Assembly: GCA_022801925.1 (NCBI GenBank)
Contig: JAAWTG010000003.1
Span: forward strand, 84,611 to 125,207
Direction of reading: 5' to 3'
From: Clostridia bacterium
Lineage (GTDB): Bacteria > Bacillota > Clostridia > RUG12999
Length of the DNA stretch: 40,597 nt
The translations under genes and the position numbers were made by a program. The notes under the pieces are model-generated. The model searched no databases. It was given only the letters and a program-made list of their open reading frames with translations, and had not been told where the DNA came from. Below, one piece after another: positions 8,212 through 16,660 of this stretch; positions within the stretch are counted from its first letter, which is position 1; each line of letters opens with the position of its first letter.

Positions 8212-9075
8212 ATGAAAAATTATGAATTGCTGCGAATAGCGTCTAATTTGAGTGTAGAAGCGTTCGTATCTTGTTTTCAACAAACATATCCGCCGGAATA
8301 TTTTTTTGATGGAGAGATGCATCCGTTTTGGGAATTGGTTTATGTGGCAGAAGGCAGAATCGGCGTCACGGCGGGAGAGCGGGTATTGGAATTGGGGGCG
8401 CATCAAGTCATTTTTCATAAACCCATGGAGTTTCACCGGCTCTGGTCGGAGGCAGGGACGTCGCCGCGGCTGATTGTTACAGCGTTTGAGGCAAACGGAA
8501 TGGATATGGAATTGCTGGAGAGAGGCATTTTTGAGGTGCCGCAGCAACAGCGTATGTTACTGGAAGCGGCAGCGCATGAAGCGGAAAAAATTTATGATGG
8601 ATATTACCGGCGTGCGGGAGAGCCGAACCAGCGTGTCCTGCAAATGATGCGATTGTATTTAGAATTGTTCTTGCAATTTTTTGTGCGTGCAGGGCGGCAA
8701 AAACCGCAGCGCAGCTCCGCTGCTGGCGCAAAATTATACCGCAGTGCGGCGGAATATCTAAAAGCGCAGGTAACGCAGCGGCTGAGTGTGGAAGAAATTG
8801 CAGAGCATTGCCACACCAGCGTGAGCAACTTGAAAAAAGTATTTCATCAATATGCAGGAGAAGGAGTGATTCGCTATTTTAACCGCTTAAAAATTGCGGA
8901 AGCGGAAAATTTGATACGGCAGGGATATTCCATGCAGGAAATCAGCGACATGCTGTCCTATGCAACACAGAATTATTTTACAACGGCATTTAAACGTGAA
9001 AAAGGCATAGCGCCTACCCATTACAGACGGCTGGTGGAATCAGAATGGCAGGAACAGGAAATTACGGAAAAATGA
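8212..9075 (+). CDS. AraC family transcriptional regulator with cupin-like sensor
   Basis: A 287-aa cytoplasmic regulator. The N-terminal part (about 37-80; HPFWELVYVAEG, HQVIFHKPMEFHRL) is the AraC-type cupin ligand-binding domain. The C-terminal 95 residues hold two helix-turn-helix units (LSVEEIAEHCHTSVSNLKKVF and SMQEISDMLSYATQNYFTTAF). I chose ATG 8212 because AGGGTGG lies 4 bases before it; the frame could extend to TTG 8185, but that has no binding site. The gene is divergent from the Gfo/Idh/MocA oxidoreductase and probably controls it in response to a sugar or derivative (inference). Confidence 0.88.
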   Translation: MKNYELLRIASNLSVEAFVSCFQQTYPPEYFFDGEMHPFWELVYVAEGRIGVTAGERVLELGAHQVIFHKPMEFHRLWSEAGTSPRLIVTAFEANGMDMELLERGIFEVPQQQRMLLEAAAHEAEKIYDGYYRRAGEPNQRVLQMMRLYLELFLQFFVRAGRQKPQRSSAAGAKLYRSAAEYLKAQVTQRLSVEEIAEHCHTSVSNLKKVFHQYAGEGVIRYFNRLKIAEAENLIRQGYSMQEISDMLSYATQNYFTTAFKREKGIAPTHYRRLVESEWQEQEITEK

Positions 9076-9259
9076 TAGAGCAAGACACCTAAGAACCTTT
9101 GCGCAGCAGAAACAAAGGGAACTATCTCAACGCCGAAGCGGTGAAAAAATAGTTGATTATAAAAAAGGAATAATAACAGTATACAGAGAAATATTCAATT
9201 GGAAAAGCGGATTAAATTTTTTGCATATAAAATTTTATGCGGCAAAAACATTGTGTTAT

Positions 9260-9289
9260 GTATAGTTTCGTTGTTTTTTTGCCATACTA
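9260..9289 (+). promoter_or_regulatory. Sigma-G-like promoter of the Asn-rich protein gene
   Basis: GTATA (9260-9264), 18-base spacer, CATACTA (9283-9289) fits the B. subtilis sigma-G consensus (GHATR / CATNMTA). The same CATACTA -10 box occurs before the spoVA operon in this window. The predicted start is about 25 bases before the ATG. Confidence 0.5.
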
Positions 9290-9321
9290 TTTCCAGACTA
9301 AATGTTTGGAGGTGAAATGGA

Positions 9322-9471
9322 ATGAAAAACAACAATAACAATCGTAACAACAACAGCAACAATAATAATAACAACAACTTCTCAAACAACAATCAGAACC
9401 AGAATAACAACAATAACAACCAGAATTCAAACAACAACAATAACAACAACAATTTCTGCGACCAGAAATAA
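9322..9471 (+). CDS. Asparagine-rich small protein (49 aa)
   Basis: A short reading frame starting at ATG 9322 with a very strong site (GGAGGTG, 9308-9314, spacing 7) and ending at TAA 9469-9471. 34 of 49 residues are Asn; the rest are mainly Gln, Ser, Phe, one Arg, and the tail FCDQK with a single Cys. There is no signal peptide or membrane segment. The frame is bounded by a sigma-G-like promoter and a strong terminator, so it is a monocistronic gene and not chance low complexity. I recall Asn-rich mini-proteins annotated as hypothetical in clostridia, with no function I can name. A forespore role is inferred from the promoter only. AAC and AAT codons are mixed, which argues for selection on protein rather than a pure DNA repeat. 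Confidence 0.75.
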   Translation: MKNNNNNRNNNSNNNNNNNFSNNNQNQNNNNNNQNSNNNNNNNNFCDQK

Positions 9472-9486
9472 GTTTTTGTTTTTCGT

Positions 9487-9545
9487 GCAAAACGCCCTGT
9501 CAGGGAAGGTAGTTCCTTTTCTGACAGGGCGTTTTGCTGTTTTTA
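9487..9545 (+). terminator. Strong terminator of the Asn-rich protein gene
   Basis: A perfect 17-bp stem (9487-9503 with 9521-9537) around a 17-base loop that holds a small GGAA/TTCC hairpin, followed by TGTTTTT. Confidence 0.88.
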
Positions 9546-9606
9546 GTGCGAAAATATCGGGGAGGGGCATATAGATGCGTCTGTCTCGCAAATGCAATGA
9601 AGCAAT

Positions 9607-9639
9607 AACTGCCGGACTGTGCCAGCGGCAGTTTTTTTA
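9607..9639 (+). terminator. Terminator-like hairpin upstream of the proA promoter
   Basis: AACTGCCG (9607-9614) pairs with CGGCAGTT (9626-9633), followed by a T-run. It lies before the proA promoter, so it cannot attenuate proA. It may back up the preceding terminator or end a short unit that includes a 32-codon frame at 9575-9673 with GGGGAGGGG upstream; the hairpin falls inside that frame, so I do not call it a gene. Confidence 0.65.
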
Positions 9640-9693
9640 TATCCAAAACGCGGACGGAATTAAAACAAATTGAACTTTAGGGCATATCTACTA

Positions 9694-9722
9694 TTGAAAT
9701 AGAGGATAATTCATGATACAAT
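9694..9722 (+). promoter_or_regulatory. Sigma-A promoter of proA
   Basis: TTGAAA (9694-9699), 17 bases, TACAAT (9717-9722), with an upstream TG (extended -10). Confidence 0.8.
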
Positions 9723-9772
9723 AGAGAGAAAAAAAGCGTGAAACCTCATCAAATGAGACAGGAGGAACAGTT

Positions 9773-11020
9773 ATGAACCAAGAGTTGGAATATAAAGGAA
9801 AACAGGCGAAACAAGCAAGCAAAGCGTTGATGTGTGCAGGCACGGATATCAAAAACACAGCGCTGGGGAATATGGCGCAGGCGTTACAGGAACAGATGGC
9901 GGAAATTTTGGCAGCGAACCAAATGGACTTGGAAGCGGCAAAAGAAAAAGGAATCAGCGGCGCACTACTAGACCGGTTGACGTTAACGCCGGAACGAATC
10001 GCCTCCATGCAGGAGGGAATTTTGCAAATCAGAGATTTGGAGGATCCCATTGGGGAAACAGTACATATGACGGTACGTCCCAATGGACTGGAAATCGGTA
10101 AAAAACGGGTGCCGGTCGGCGTTATTGGAATTATCTATGAAGCGCGTCCCAATGTCACGGCAGACGCGGCGGCGCTGTGTCTGAAAACATCTAACGCGGT
10201 TATTTTGCGCGGGGGCAAAGAGGCGCTGCGTTCTAATTTATGCATTGTGAAAGTGCTGTCGCAGGCAATTCAGCGGGCAGGACTGCCAGAGGGCACACTG
10301 CAAATTGTGGAGGATACCTCCAGAGAAACGGCAAAAGAGTTAATGAAGCTAAACGATTACATAGATTTGCTGATACCGCGCGGCGGCGGCGGCTTGATTC
10401 AAACGGTTGTGAAAGAATCGACGGTACCTGTCATTGAAACAGGCGTTGGCAACTGTCATACCTATGTGGACAAGTGGGCGGATTTGGAAAAAGCGGCGGC
10501 AATCGCCGTTAATGCGAAATGCAGCCGTCCGGGTGTTTGTAATGCAATGGAAACATTGTTGGTACACAAAGATGTGGCGGCGGCGTTTTTGCCGCGTATG
10601 GCGGCGGGAATGGAGCCATATCATGTGGAACTACGCGGCTGTGCGCAGACGCGAGAGATTTTGCCGGCGATTCGGGCAGCGGAGGAAGCAGATTATGCGA
10701 CAGAATTTTTGGACTTCATTCTGGCAGTCAAAGTGGTGGATAGTCTGGAGGAAGCCATGGAACATATTGGTCGGTACAGCAGCGGGCATTCGGAAGCGAT
10801 TGTGACAGAAAACTACACCAACGCCCGCCGGTTCCAGCAGGAAGTGGATGCGGCGGCAGTTTATGTCAATGCGTCAACACGGTTTACCGATGGATTTGAA
10901 TTTGGATTCGGTGCGGAAATTGGTATCAGCACACAAAAAATGCATGCGCGCGGTCCCATGGGGTTAGAAGCGTTAACCAGTGTGAAATACGTCATTTCAG
11001 GGGACGGGCAAATACGCTGA
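9773..11020 (+). CDS. proA: Gamma-glutamyl phosphate reductase
   Basis: A 415-aa cytoplasmic enzyme that reduces gamma-glutamyl phosphate to glutamate-5-semialdehyde with NADPH, the second step of proline synthesis. It is an aldehyde-dehydrogenase-fold protein of the usual family length. Visible blocks are PVGVIGIIYEARPNVTADAAALCLKTSNAVILRGG split over about 117-151, the LIPRGGGGLI loop, and NAKCSRPGVCNAMETLL with the catalytic Cys at about 256. The start is ATG 9773 with AGGAGG 7 bases upstream. The gene is monocistronic with its own promoter; proB, often adjacent, is not in the window. No clear terminator follows before the lon promoter. Confidence 0.97.
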   Translation: MNQELEYKGKQAKQASKALMCAGTDIKNTALGNMAQALQEQMAEILAANQMDLEAAKEKGISGALLDRLTLTPERIASMQEGILQIRDLEDPIGETVHMTVRPNGLEIGKKRVPVGVIGIIYEARPNVTADAAALCLKTSNAVILRGGKEALRSNLCIVKVLSQAIQRAGLPEGTLQIVEDTSRETAKELMKLNDYIDLLIPRGGGGLIQTVVKESTVPVIETGVGNCHTYVDKWADLEKAAAIAVNAKCSRPGVCNAMETLLVHKDVAAAFLPRMAAGMEPYHVELRGCAQTREILPAIRAAEEADYATEFLDFILAVKVVDSLEEAMEHIGRYSSGHSEAIVTENYTNARRFQQEVDAAAVYVNASTRFTDGFEFGFGAEIGISTQKMHARGPMGLEALTSVKYVISGDGQIR

Positions 11021-11094
11021 GAGATGGGGCAGAATGCGGCTGAATTGTTCCTTTTTGCTGGATTATGTAATGACTGGAATACGGGGAAAAAGGC

Positions 11095-11123
11095 TTGAAT
11101 TGTGGGAAAGAAACGTGTATAAT
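11095..11123 (+). promoter_or_regulatory. Sigma-A promoter of lon
   Basis: TTGAAT (11095-11100), 17 bases, TATAAT (11118-11123). I see no CIRCE or other palindromic heat-shock operator next to it. Confidence 0.8.
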
Positions 11124-11169
11124 AGGGATATGCCAAGAACCCTTTTGGCGTGGAAGGATGAAATAGAAC

Positions 11170-13578
11170 ATGGAACAGATGAAACAACTGCCGCTGATAC
11201 CCCTGCGGGGATTGGTGGTGTTCCCATACATGGTCTTGCATTTTGATGTAGGACGTCCAAAATCCATAAAAGCGCTGGAAAAAGCCATGGTGGAAGACCA
11301 ACTGGTGTTTTTAACATTGCAGATGGATCAGCAGATAGAAGAACCGGATTTTGAGGATTTGGGAAAAATCGGAACGATTGCAAAAGTGAAACAGATTGTC
11401 AAAAGTGAAGAACACGTAGTCCGCGTACTGGTGGAGGGCATCAGCCGCGCGTCGTTGGAACATATTGAAGAAACAGATGGCTACATGGCAGCGAATATCC
11501 ACGAATTTTTACCGTCCCGGGCGCGAATGGACGAGGTGGAATATCAGGCATTGGTACGTAATCTTACGCGAGTGTTTGAACAAAATTTTGAGTTGTCGGG
11601 AAAGTTCCAGCCGGAAACAGTCGCCTCTATTTTAGCCATTCGAGACCCTGGGCAGATGGTGGATGTGATGGCGGCAAATATTATGCTGCAGCCGGAGGAT
11701 AAACAGGCGGTTTTGGAAAGCATTGATGTGCAGGAACGGATGGAATGTCTGCTTGTGATTCTGAATAAAGAACTGGAAATTGCACAGTTGGACAGCAAAA
11801 TCCGCAGCAGAGTGAAAGAGCAGATTGAAAAGAATCAAAAGGAATATTATCTGCGCGAACAACTCAAAGTCATTGAGGAAGAACTCGGGGAAGGCAATCA
11901 GCCGGAAATCAAAGAATATGAAGCAAAAATCAGCGCGCTGGAATTTACGGAGCAGGTGCGTGAAAAATTGACACAGGAAGTGCAGCGGCTGAAAAAAATG
12001 CCGGCGATGACGCCGGAATCAGGTGTGATTAAAAATTATCTGGATTTGGTTTTAGCGCTGCCGTGGCAGGAAAAAACAGAAGAAAATCTGGATTTGGCAC
12101 AGGCGAAAACGGTGCTGGAAGCAGACCACTATGGTCTGGAGGACGTGAAAGAGCGAATTTTGGAGCACTTGGCAGTGAAAGCATTGTCAGGCAAAGGAAA
12201 AGGTTCTATTTTGTGTCTGGTGGGACCTCCGGGCGTGGGGAAAACTTCTATTGCTAAATCCATTGCCCGCGCTGTGGGGCGCAATTATGTACGCGTTTCG
12301 TTGGGCGGCGTGCGAGACGAGGCGGAAATCCGCGGGCACCGGAAAACCTATATCGGCGCTATGCCGGGACGTATTATCAGCGCTGTCAAACAGGCGGGAA
12401 CGAAAAATCCGTTGATTCTGCTGGACGAGATTGATAAAATGTCGAATGATTTCAGGGGCGACCCTGCCGCTGCTATGCTGGAAGTGCTGGATGCAGAGCA
12501 GAACTATCAGTTTAAAGACCACTATGTAGAACTGCCGTTTGATTTGTCTGATGTGATGTTCCTGATGACGGCAAACACGTTAGAAACGGTTCCGCGACCA
12601 CTTTTAGATCGCATGGAAGTGATTGAACTGACAAGTTATACCGAAGCGGAAAAATTGCAGATAGCTTTGCGCTATTTGCTGCCCAAGAGCATGGAAGCGT
12701 GCGGCATGAAGAAATCCGAGCTCAAAATTGAAGCGTCTGCTGTGGAGGAAATCATTGAATACTACACGCGGGAAGCGGGCGTGCGTGAACTGGAACGGAC
12801 GATTCAATCGCTTTGCCGCAAAAGTGCAAAGATGTTGTTGGAAGGGAAACAAAAAAGTGTTAAAGTGTCAGGGCGGAATTTGGAAAAATTGCTGGGGAAA
12901 CATAAATATGAGAGAGAAGTGCAGGAGACGGACGGTGTAGCGGGCGTTGCATGTGGACTGGCGTGGACGGCTGTAGGCGGCGATACGTTGAGTATTGAAG
13001 CAAATGTCATGGACGGCAGCGGCAAGGTGGAACTGACGGGACAGCTTGGCGACGTGATGAAAGAATCGGCGCTTGCTGCGATTAGTTATATCCGTTCGCG
13101 CGCGGAAGAACTGCAAATTGACAGCGCATTTTATAGGACAAAGGATATTCATATCCATGTGCCGGAAGGGGCGACGCCTAAGGACGGCCCTTCTGCCGGT
13201 ATTACCATTGCGTCTGCATTGATTTCAGCTTTGCAAAACCGACCGCTGAAAAGCGGAGTTGCCATGACGGGCGAAGTGACCATTCGCGGACGGGTGCTGC
13301 CCATTGGCGGATTGAAAGAAAAATCCATGGCGGCATATCAGGCGGGGAAAAAGACGGTGGTAATTCCAAAGGGGAATATGAAAGATTTACCGGATTTGCC
13401 GGAGATTGTGAAACAAAACGTGAAATTTATTCCGGTGGAAACGATGGACGAAGTGACGGCGCAAGTGTTCCAAAAAGCGTCCTACCGCACGAAACGGCAT
13501 GTGGAAAAAGACCAACCGGAACTGCCCATCATTTCTAAAGTGCCGGGACAGGGCGCTGTGATGATGGACGAAATTTAA
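11170..13578 (+). CDS. lon: ATP-dependent protease La (Lon)
   Basis: An 802-aa cytoplasmic AAA+ serine protease that degrades misfolded and regulatory proteins. Domains in order: Lon N-terminal substrate domain (about 6-200, [22 protein letters not shown]), coiled coil (about 200-270), AAA+ module with Walker [10 protein letters not shown] (352-360) and Walker [10 protein letters not shown] (about 416-424), and the C-terminal protease domain with Ser675 in [10 protein letters not shown] and Lys718 in GGLKEKS as the dyad. The length is typical of bacterial LonA. The start is ATG 11170 with GGAAGGA 11 bases upstream. engB follows after 19 bases, the same order as in Bacillus, so they form one operon. 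Confidence 0.98.
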   Translation: MEQMKQLPLIPLRGLVVFPYMVLHFDVGRPKSIKALEKAMVEDQLVFLTLQMDQQIEEPDFEDLGKIGTIAKVKQIVKSEEHVVRVLVEGISRASLEHIEETDGYMAANIHEFLPSRARMDEVEYQALVRNLTRVFEQNFELSGKFQPETVASILAIRDPGQMVDVMAANIMLQPEDKQAVLESIDVQERMECLLVILNKELEIAQLDSKIRSRVKEQIEKNQKEYYLREQLKVIEEELGEGNQPEIKEYEAKISALEFTEQVREKLTQEVQRLKKMPAMTPESGVIKNYLDLVLALPWQEKTEENLDLAQAKTVLEADHYGLEDVKERILEHLAVKALSGKGKGSILCLVGPPGVGKTSIAKSIARAVGRNYVRVSLGGVRDEAEIRGHRKTYIGAMPGRIISAVKQAGTKNPLILLDEIDKMSNDFRGDPAAAMLEVLDAEQNYQFKDHYVELPFDLSDVMFLMTANTLETVPRPLLDRMEVIELTSYTEAEKLQIALRYLLPKSMEACGMKKSELKIEASAVEEIIEYYTREAGVRELERTIQSLCRKSAKMLLEGKQKSVKVSGRNLEKLLGKHKYEREVQETDGVAGVACGLAWTAVGGDTLSIEANVMDGSGKVELTGQLGDVMKESALAAISYIRSRAEELQIDSAFYRTKDIHIHVPEGATPKDGPSAGITIASALISALQNRPLKSGVAMTGEVTIRGRVLPIGGLKEKSMAAYQAGKKTVVIPKGNMKDLPDLPEIVKQNVKFIPVETMDEVTAQVFQKASYRTKRHVEKDQPELPIISKVPGQGAVMMDEI

Positions 13579-13597
13579 ACGGGAAAGAGGACTTCAG

Positions 13598-14203
13598 ATG
13601 AATTTGCATAATATTGATATTACGGTTTCTGCTGTGAAAAAAACGCAGTATCCGCAGACAGGTATGCCGGAAATTGCGTTTGCGGGACGGTCTAACGTGG
13701 GAAAATCGTCTTTCATCAACAAAATGGTGGGACGAAAAAAATTGGCAAGAACCAGTTCAACACCCGGAAAAACAGCGCAGATTAACTTTTATAATCTGGA
13801 CAAAACAATTTTTATTGTCGATTTGCCCGGCTATGGTTATGCCGCGGTGTCCAAACAGGAAAAACAGCGTTGGGGACATATGATGGAGGAATATCTCAAC
13901 ACGCGCCGTCAGTTGGTGCAGACTGTTTTGTTGGTGGACAGCCGCCACAAGCCGACCAAGGACGATATACAAATGCTGCAATGGATTCGTCACCGGCATG
14001 GGTTCGCTGTGGTTGTAGCAACAAAAATTGATAAATTGTCCAAAAAACAGGTGGAGGAAAATCTGGGACTGATTTATGAAACCTTGCAGCTTACGGACGA
14101 TGATGTATTGCTGCCGTTTTCCAGCCAGACGGGCGAGGGGCGGCAAGAGGCGTGGGAATTGATATGCGACTTGATGGACGTGGAAATGCCAAAACTGCAA
14201 TAG
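13598..14203 (+). CDS. engB: Ribosome biogenesis GTPase EngB (YsxC)
   Basis: A 201-aa TRAFAC-class GTPase needed for assembly of the 50S ribosomal subunit. G1 is GRSNVGKSS (30-38), G2 the TPGKTAQINFY stretch (about 55-65), G3 DLPG (75-78) and G4 TKID in the ATKIDKL stretch (about 145). Length is normal for the family. It starts at ATG 13598 after GGGAAAGAGG, 19 bases behind lon, and is followed after 24 bases by a FAA-hydrolase gene, so all three are likely cotranscribed. Confidence 0.96.
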   Translation: MNLHNIDITVSAVKKTQYPQTGMPEIAFAGRSNVGKSSFINKMVGRKKLARTSSTPGKTAQINFYNLDKTIFIVDLPGYGYAAVSKQEKQRWGHMMEEYLNTRRQLVQTVLLVDSRHKPTKDDIQMLQWIRHRHGFAVVVATKIDKLSKKQVEENLGLIYETLQLTDDDVLLPFSSQTGEGRQEAWELICDLMDVEMPKLQ

Positions 14204-14227
14204 AGAGATTGGTAGGAGGCGGGACAT

Positions 14228-14983
14228 ATGCGTATGACGTTTGTGAAATGGTGCGGGGAAACATGTGCGGCGTTGTTGGAGCCGCAAGGCGCAGCGCTTT
14301 TGGAAGGGACATTTGGCAGTTGGTCGCGGACGGGAGAAGTGATACCGCCCGAACAAATAGAGATGACCGGCATGCCGCGTCCTTCCAAGGTGGTGGCAGT
14401 GGGGCTGAATTATCGGCAGCATATTGAGGAAATGGGAGAGGAAACACATGCCGACCCGGTTCTGTTCCTCAAACCCGCCAGCGCAGTGATAGGGCATGGG
14501 AAAGCAATTGTATTGCCGCCCCAGTCGGCGCAGGTGGATTTTGAGGCAGAACTGGCGGTGGTGATGAAAAAACAAGCAAAAAATATCACGCCGGCACAGG
14601 CGGAAGAATATATTTTAGGCTATACCTGTCTGAATGACGTGACGGCGCGGGATTTGCAAAAGAAAGACGGACAGTGGACGCGCGCCAAAGGGTTTGATAC
14701 GTTTTGTCCGATTGGCCCCATCATTACTGATGAAATCAATCCCAATCAGGTGGAAGTGAAACTGCTGCAAAACGGCGTGGTGAGACAGCAGGGGAATACT
14801 TCCATGTTTTTGGTTCCGGTGCAGGAATTGGTGAGTTATGTCTCCTCTGTGATGACATTGCTGCCGGGCGATGTGATAACAACAGGAACGCCGTCCGGTA
14901 TTGGTCCCATGCACGCAGGGGATATCATTTCTGTTGAAATTGAGGGCATTGGAACGCTGACCAATCCGGTGGAACATGCCTGA
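14228..14983 (+). CDS. Fumarylacetoacetate hydrolase family protein
   Basis: A 251-aa cytoplasmic enzyme of the FAH superfamily, which cleaves or isomerises beta-diketo and acylpyruvate substrates with a bound Mg or Mn ion. Motifs seen are KVVAVGLNYRQHIEEMG (about 56-72), FLKPASAVIGHG, the acidic DFEAELAVV (metal ligands), LNDVTARDLQ, AKGFDTFCPIGP and TTGTPSGIGPMHAGD near the end. The specific substrate cannot be read; oxaloacetate tautomerase or acylpyruvase activity is as likely as aromatic degradation. It starts at ATG 14228 with GTAGGAGG 8 bases upstream and is the last gene of the lon-engB transcript. Confidence 0.9.
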   Translation: MRMTFVKWCGETCAALLEPQGAALLEGTFGSWSRTGEVIPPEQIEMTGMPRPSKVVAVGLNYRQHIEEMGEETHADPVLFLKPASAVIGHGKAIVLPPQSAQVDFEAELAVVMKKQAKNITPAQAEEYILGYTCLNDVTARDLQKKDGQWTRAKGFDTFCPIGPIITDEINPNQVEVKLLQNGVVRQQGNTSMFLVPVQELVSYVSSVMTLLPGDVITTGTPSGIGPMHAGDIISVEIEGIGTLTNPVEHA

Positions 14984-15089
14984 TATGAAATGGGAGAAAA
15001 TGCAGCAGAGTTGCATCTGTGATAAGCCGCTTTATCTAAAAAGCCGCTTTCGGCAACATAGAGAAACATAAGATTATTAAAAAAATAGA

Positions 15090-15203
15090 GCCTTTGCACG
15101 CTGCTGCCGCCGGGCAGCAGGTGCGTATTTCGGCATAAGAGAAAGCGAAACGCTGTATTACGTTCGTTGCGCCTGTGTCCGAAAAAGGCATATTGCAAAC
15201 CGT
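15090..15203 (+). ncRNA. Structured 5' leader of the MATE gene (candidate riboswitch)
   Basis: The region between the FAA gene and the MATE gene folds into a junction. P1 pairs GCCTTT (15090-15095) with AAAGGC (15184-15189). P2 is a strong hairpin, GCAC/GTGC and CTGCTGCC/GGCAGCAG with loop GCCG (15096-15124). P3 pairs TTTCGG (15128-15133) with CCGAAA (15179-15184, sharing one base with P1) and contains AGCG/CGCT. TTTGCA (15093-15098) can instead pair with TGCAAA (15194-15199). An intrinsic terminator follows directly. I could not match it to a riboswitch class that I know. About 300 bases here hold no protein gene. Confidence 0.45.
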
Positions 15204-15260
15204 ATCGTCAGGCGCGACAGAAAGTATCTGTCGGGGTACGTAAAGCCTGACGATTTTTTT
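15204..15260 (+). terminator. Intrinsic terminator/attenuator just before the MATE gene
   Basis: ATCGTCAGGC (15204-15213) pairs with GCCTGACGAT (15245-15254), an inner CGACAG/CTGTCG hairpin sits inside, and a run of T follows. The T-run ends 10 bases before the ribosome binding site, leaving no room for a promoter between it and the MATE gene. Confidence 0.82.
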
Positions 15261-15285
15261 ATTCATAAAAGGGAAGGAGAGGAAA

Positions 15286-16602
15286 ATGATGGAGCGAAAT
15301 TTAATACGTTCATTTTCAAAGTATGTATCCATGAGCATTTGCAGTATGCTGGGAATTTCCTGCTATGTATTGGCGGATACCTATTTCATTGCGAATGGTG
15401 TGGGAAGCGCAGGGCTTGCGGCGCTGAACATTGCCATACCGGCATATATGGTAATTAGCGCCTGCGGGCTGCTGCTTGGAATGGGTGGCGCGACGTTGTT
15501 TTCTATTGAAACAGGACGAAAATCACCGAAAGAAATCTTACAGTCTATTTTTACAACTGTGATAGTATTGGGGGCAGTCGTGGGCGCTGTTTTAGCGATA
15601 TTGGGCTGGGCTATACCGAGTCGGATAGCCTATGTGCTTGGCGCAACCGAGGGGATTCGTCCGTTTGCCGCCGTCTATATCCGTACCATGGGAACGTTTG
15701 CACCGGCATTCGTTGTGAGTCAGATATTGGTTTGTTTTGTGCGCAATGACGGTCAGCCCAATTTAGCGATGGCAGCAATGATAGTTTCATCTTTTTCCAA
15801 CATTGTGCTGGACTATGTTTTTGTATATCCACTACATATGGGAATGTTCGGCGCGGCGCTGGCAACGGGAATATCACCGGTTATCAGTATCAGTATTTCG
15901 CTGTGCCATTGGTTCCAAAAAGAAAACCATTTGCGGCTGAATGGGAGGGGCATGACAAAGAAATGGATTGTGCCGGTGGTGAAAACGGGCACGCCGCATT
16001 TTATCGGAGAGATTTCCTCCGGAATCGTGATTTGTTTGTTCAATGTTGTCATTGGGAAAATTGGCGGAGAGGTTGCCATTGCGGCATATGGCATCATTGC
16101 AAACGTAGCGCTGGTGATTCTGGCAATCTTTAACGGTATCAGCCAAGGTGTGCAGCCGCTGATGGGGCGTAGCTTCGGCGCGGGGGAACAGGAGGATTTG
16201 AAAAAGCTGTTTTACCTTGCGGCAGGCTTGGCATTGTTGTTGGGCGGCGCGTTTTATGCGTTTTGTGCGCTAGGTGCGGCGGGGATTGTGAAATTGTTTA
16301 ATAAAGAAGGGTTGGACGCGCTTGTAGAAATTACCGTGCCGGGTATCCGTGTATATTTTTCAGCGTTTTTGTTTGCTGGTATCAATGTTGTGGCGGCGAC
16401 GTATTTTTCTGTGATTTTGCGCCCCAAGGCGGCGTTTTTGAACGCTTCCCTGCGCGGCTTTTTGCTGCCGGTACCATTGGTTTTGCTGTTTGCAGCGTGG
16501 TTTGGCATCACGGGCGTATGGCTATCCGTACCGGCGGCGGAATGTCTGACGCTGCTCATTGTTTTAATATTGTACCGGAAACAGAAAAATGGTATGCGTT
16601 GA
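15286..16602 (+). CDS. MATE family efflux transporter
   Basis: A 438-aa integral membrane protein with about 12 hydrophobic segments in two homologous halves, the layout of MATE drug/sodium antiporters. The N-terminal ADTYFIANGVGSAGLAALNIAIP stretch (about 30-52) is the usual TM1-TM2 region, and GISQGVQPLMGRSFGAG (about 285-301) the matching part of the second half. Family members export cationic drugs, dyes or metabolites using Na+ or H+ gradients; the substrate is unknown. The start is ATG 15286 or the ATG directly after it, behind GGGAAGGAGAGG. The structured leader and terminator upstream suggest ligand-controlled attenuation. The fbp promoter overlaps its stop codon. Confidence 0.92.
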   Translation: MMERNLIRSFSKYVSMSICSMLGISCYVLADTYFIANGVGSAGLAALNIAIPAYMVISACGLLLGMGGATLFSIETGRKSPKEILQSIFTTVIVLGAVVGAVLAILGWAIPSRIAYVLGATEGIRPFAAVYIRTMGTFAPAFVVSQILVCFVRNDGQPNLAMAAMIVSSFSNIVLDYVFVYPLHMGMFGAALATGISPVISISISLCHWFQKENHLRLNGRGMTKKWIVPVVKTGTPHFIGEISSGIVICLFNVVIGKIGGEVAIAAYGIIANVALVILAIFNGISQGVQPLMGRSFGAGEQEDLKKLFYLAAGLALLLGGAFYAFCALGAAGIVKLFNKEGLDALVEITVPGIRVYFSAFLFAGINVVAATYFSVILRPKAAFLNASLRGFLLPVPLVLLFAAWFGITGVWLSVPAAECLTLLIVLILYRKQKNGMR

Positions 16603-16627
16603 CTTATGCAAAGAATATGTTTATAAT
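16599..16627 (+). promoter_or_regulatory. Sigma-A promoter of fbp
   Basis: TTGACT (16599-16604), 17 bases, TATAAT (16622-16627). The -35 box overlaps the MATE stop codon. Confidence 0.82.
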
Positions 16628-16660
16628 AGAAGAAAATGGTATAGGAAAGGCCGGTGTGAC

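Noticed and set aside
9322-9471. Asn-codon tract as a simple trinucleotide repeat or CRISPR-like array
   Set aside because: AAC and AAT are mixed irregularly with CAG, TCA and AGC codons, so there is no fixed repeat unit or spacer pattern; the coding explanation is better.
9575-9673. 32-codon frame with GGGGAGGGG upstream, before proA
   Set aside because: A terminator hairpin with T-run lies inside it, it is not rich in proline codons as an attenuation leader would be, and the proA promoter is downstream.
13757-14575. 272-codon minus-strand frame across engB and the FAA gene
   Set aside because: It spans two well-supported genes on the other strand and has no start signals or recognisable protein features.
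15184-15254. Resemblance of the MATE leader to a c-di-GMP-I (GEMM) riboswitch (GCAAACC ... GGTACGTAAAGCC)
   Set aside because: The second GEMM helix with its tetraloop receptor is missing, the spacing differs, and the same bases form the terminator stem.
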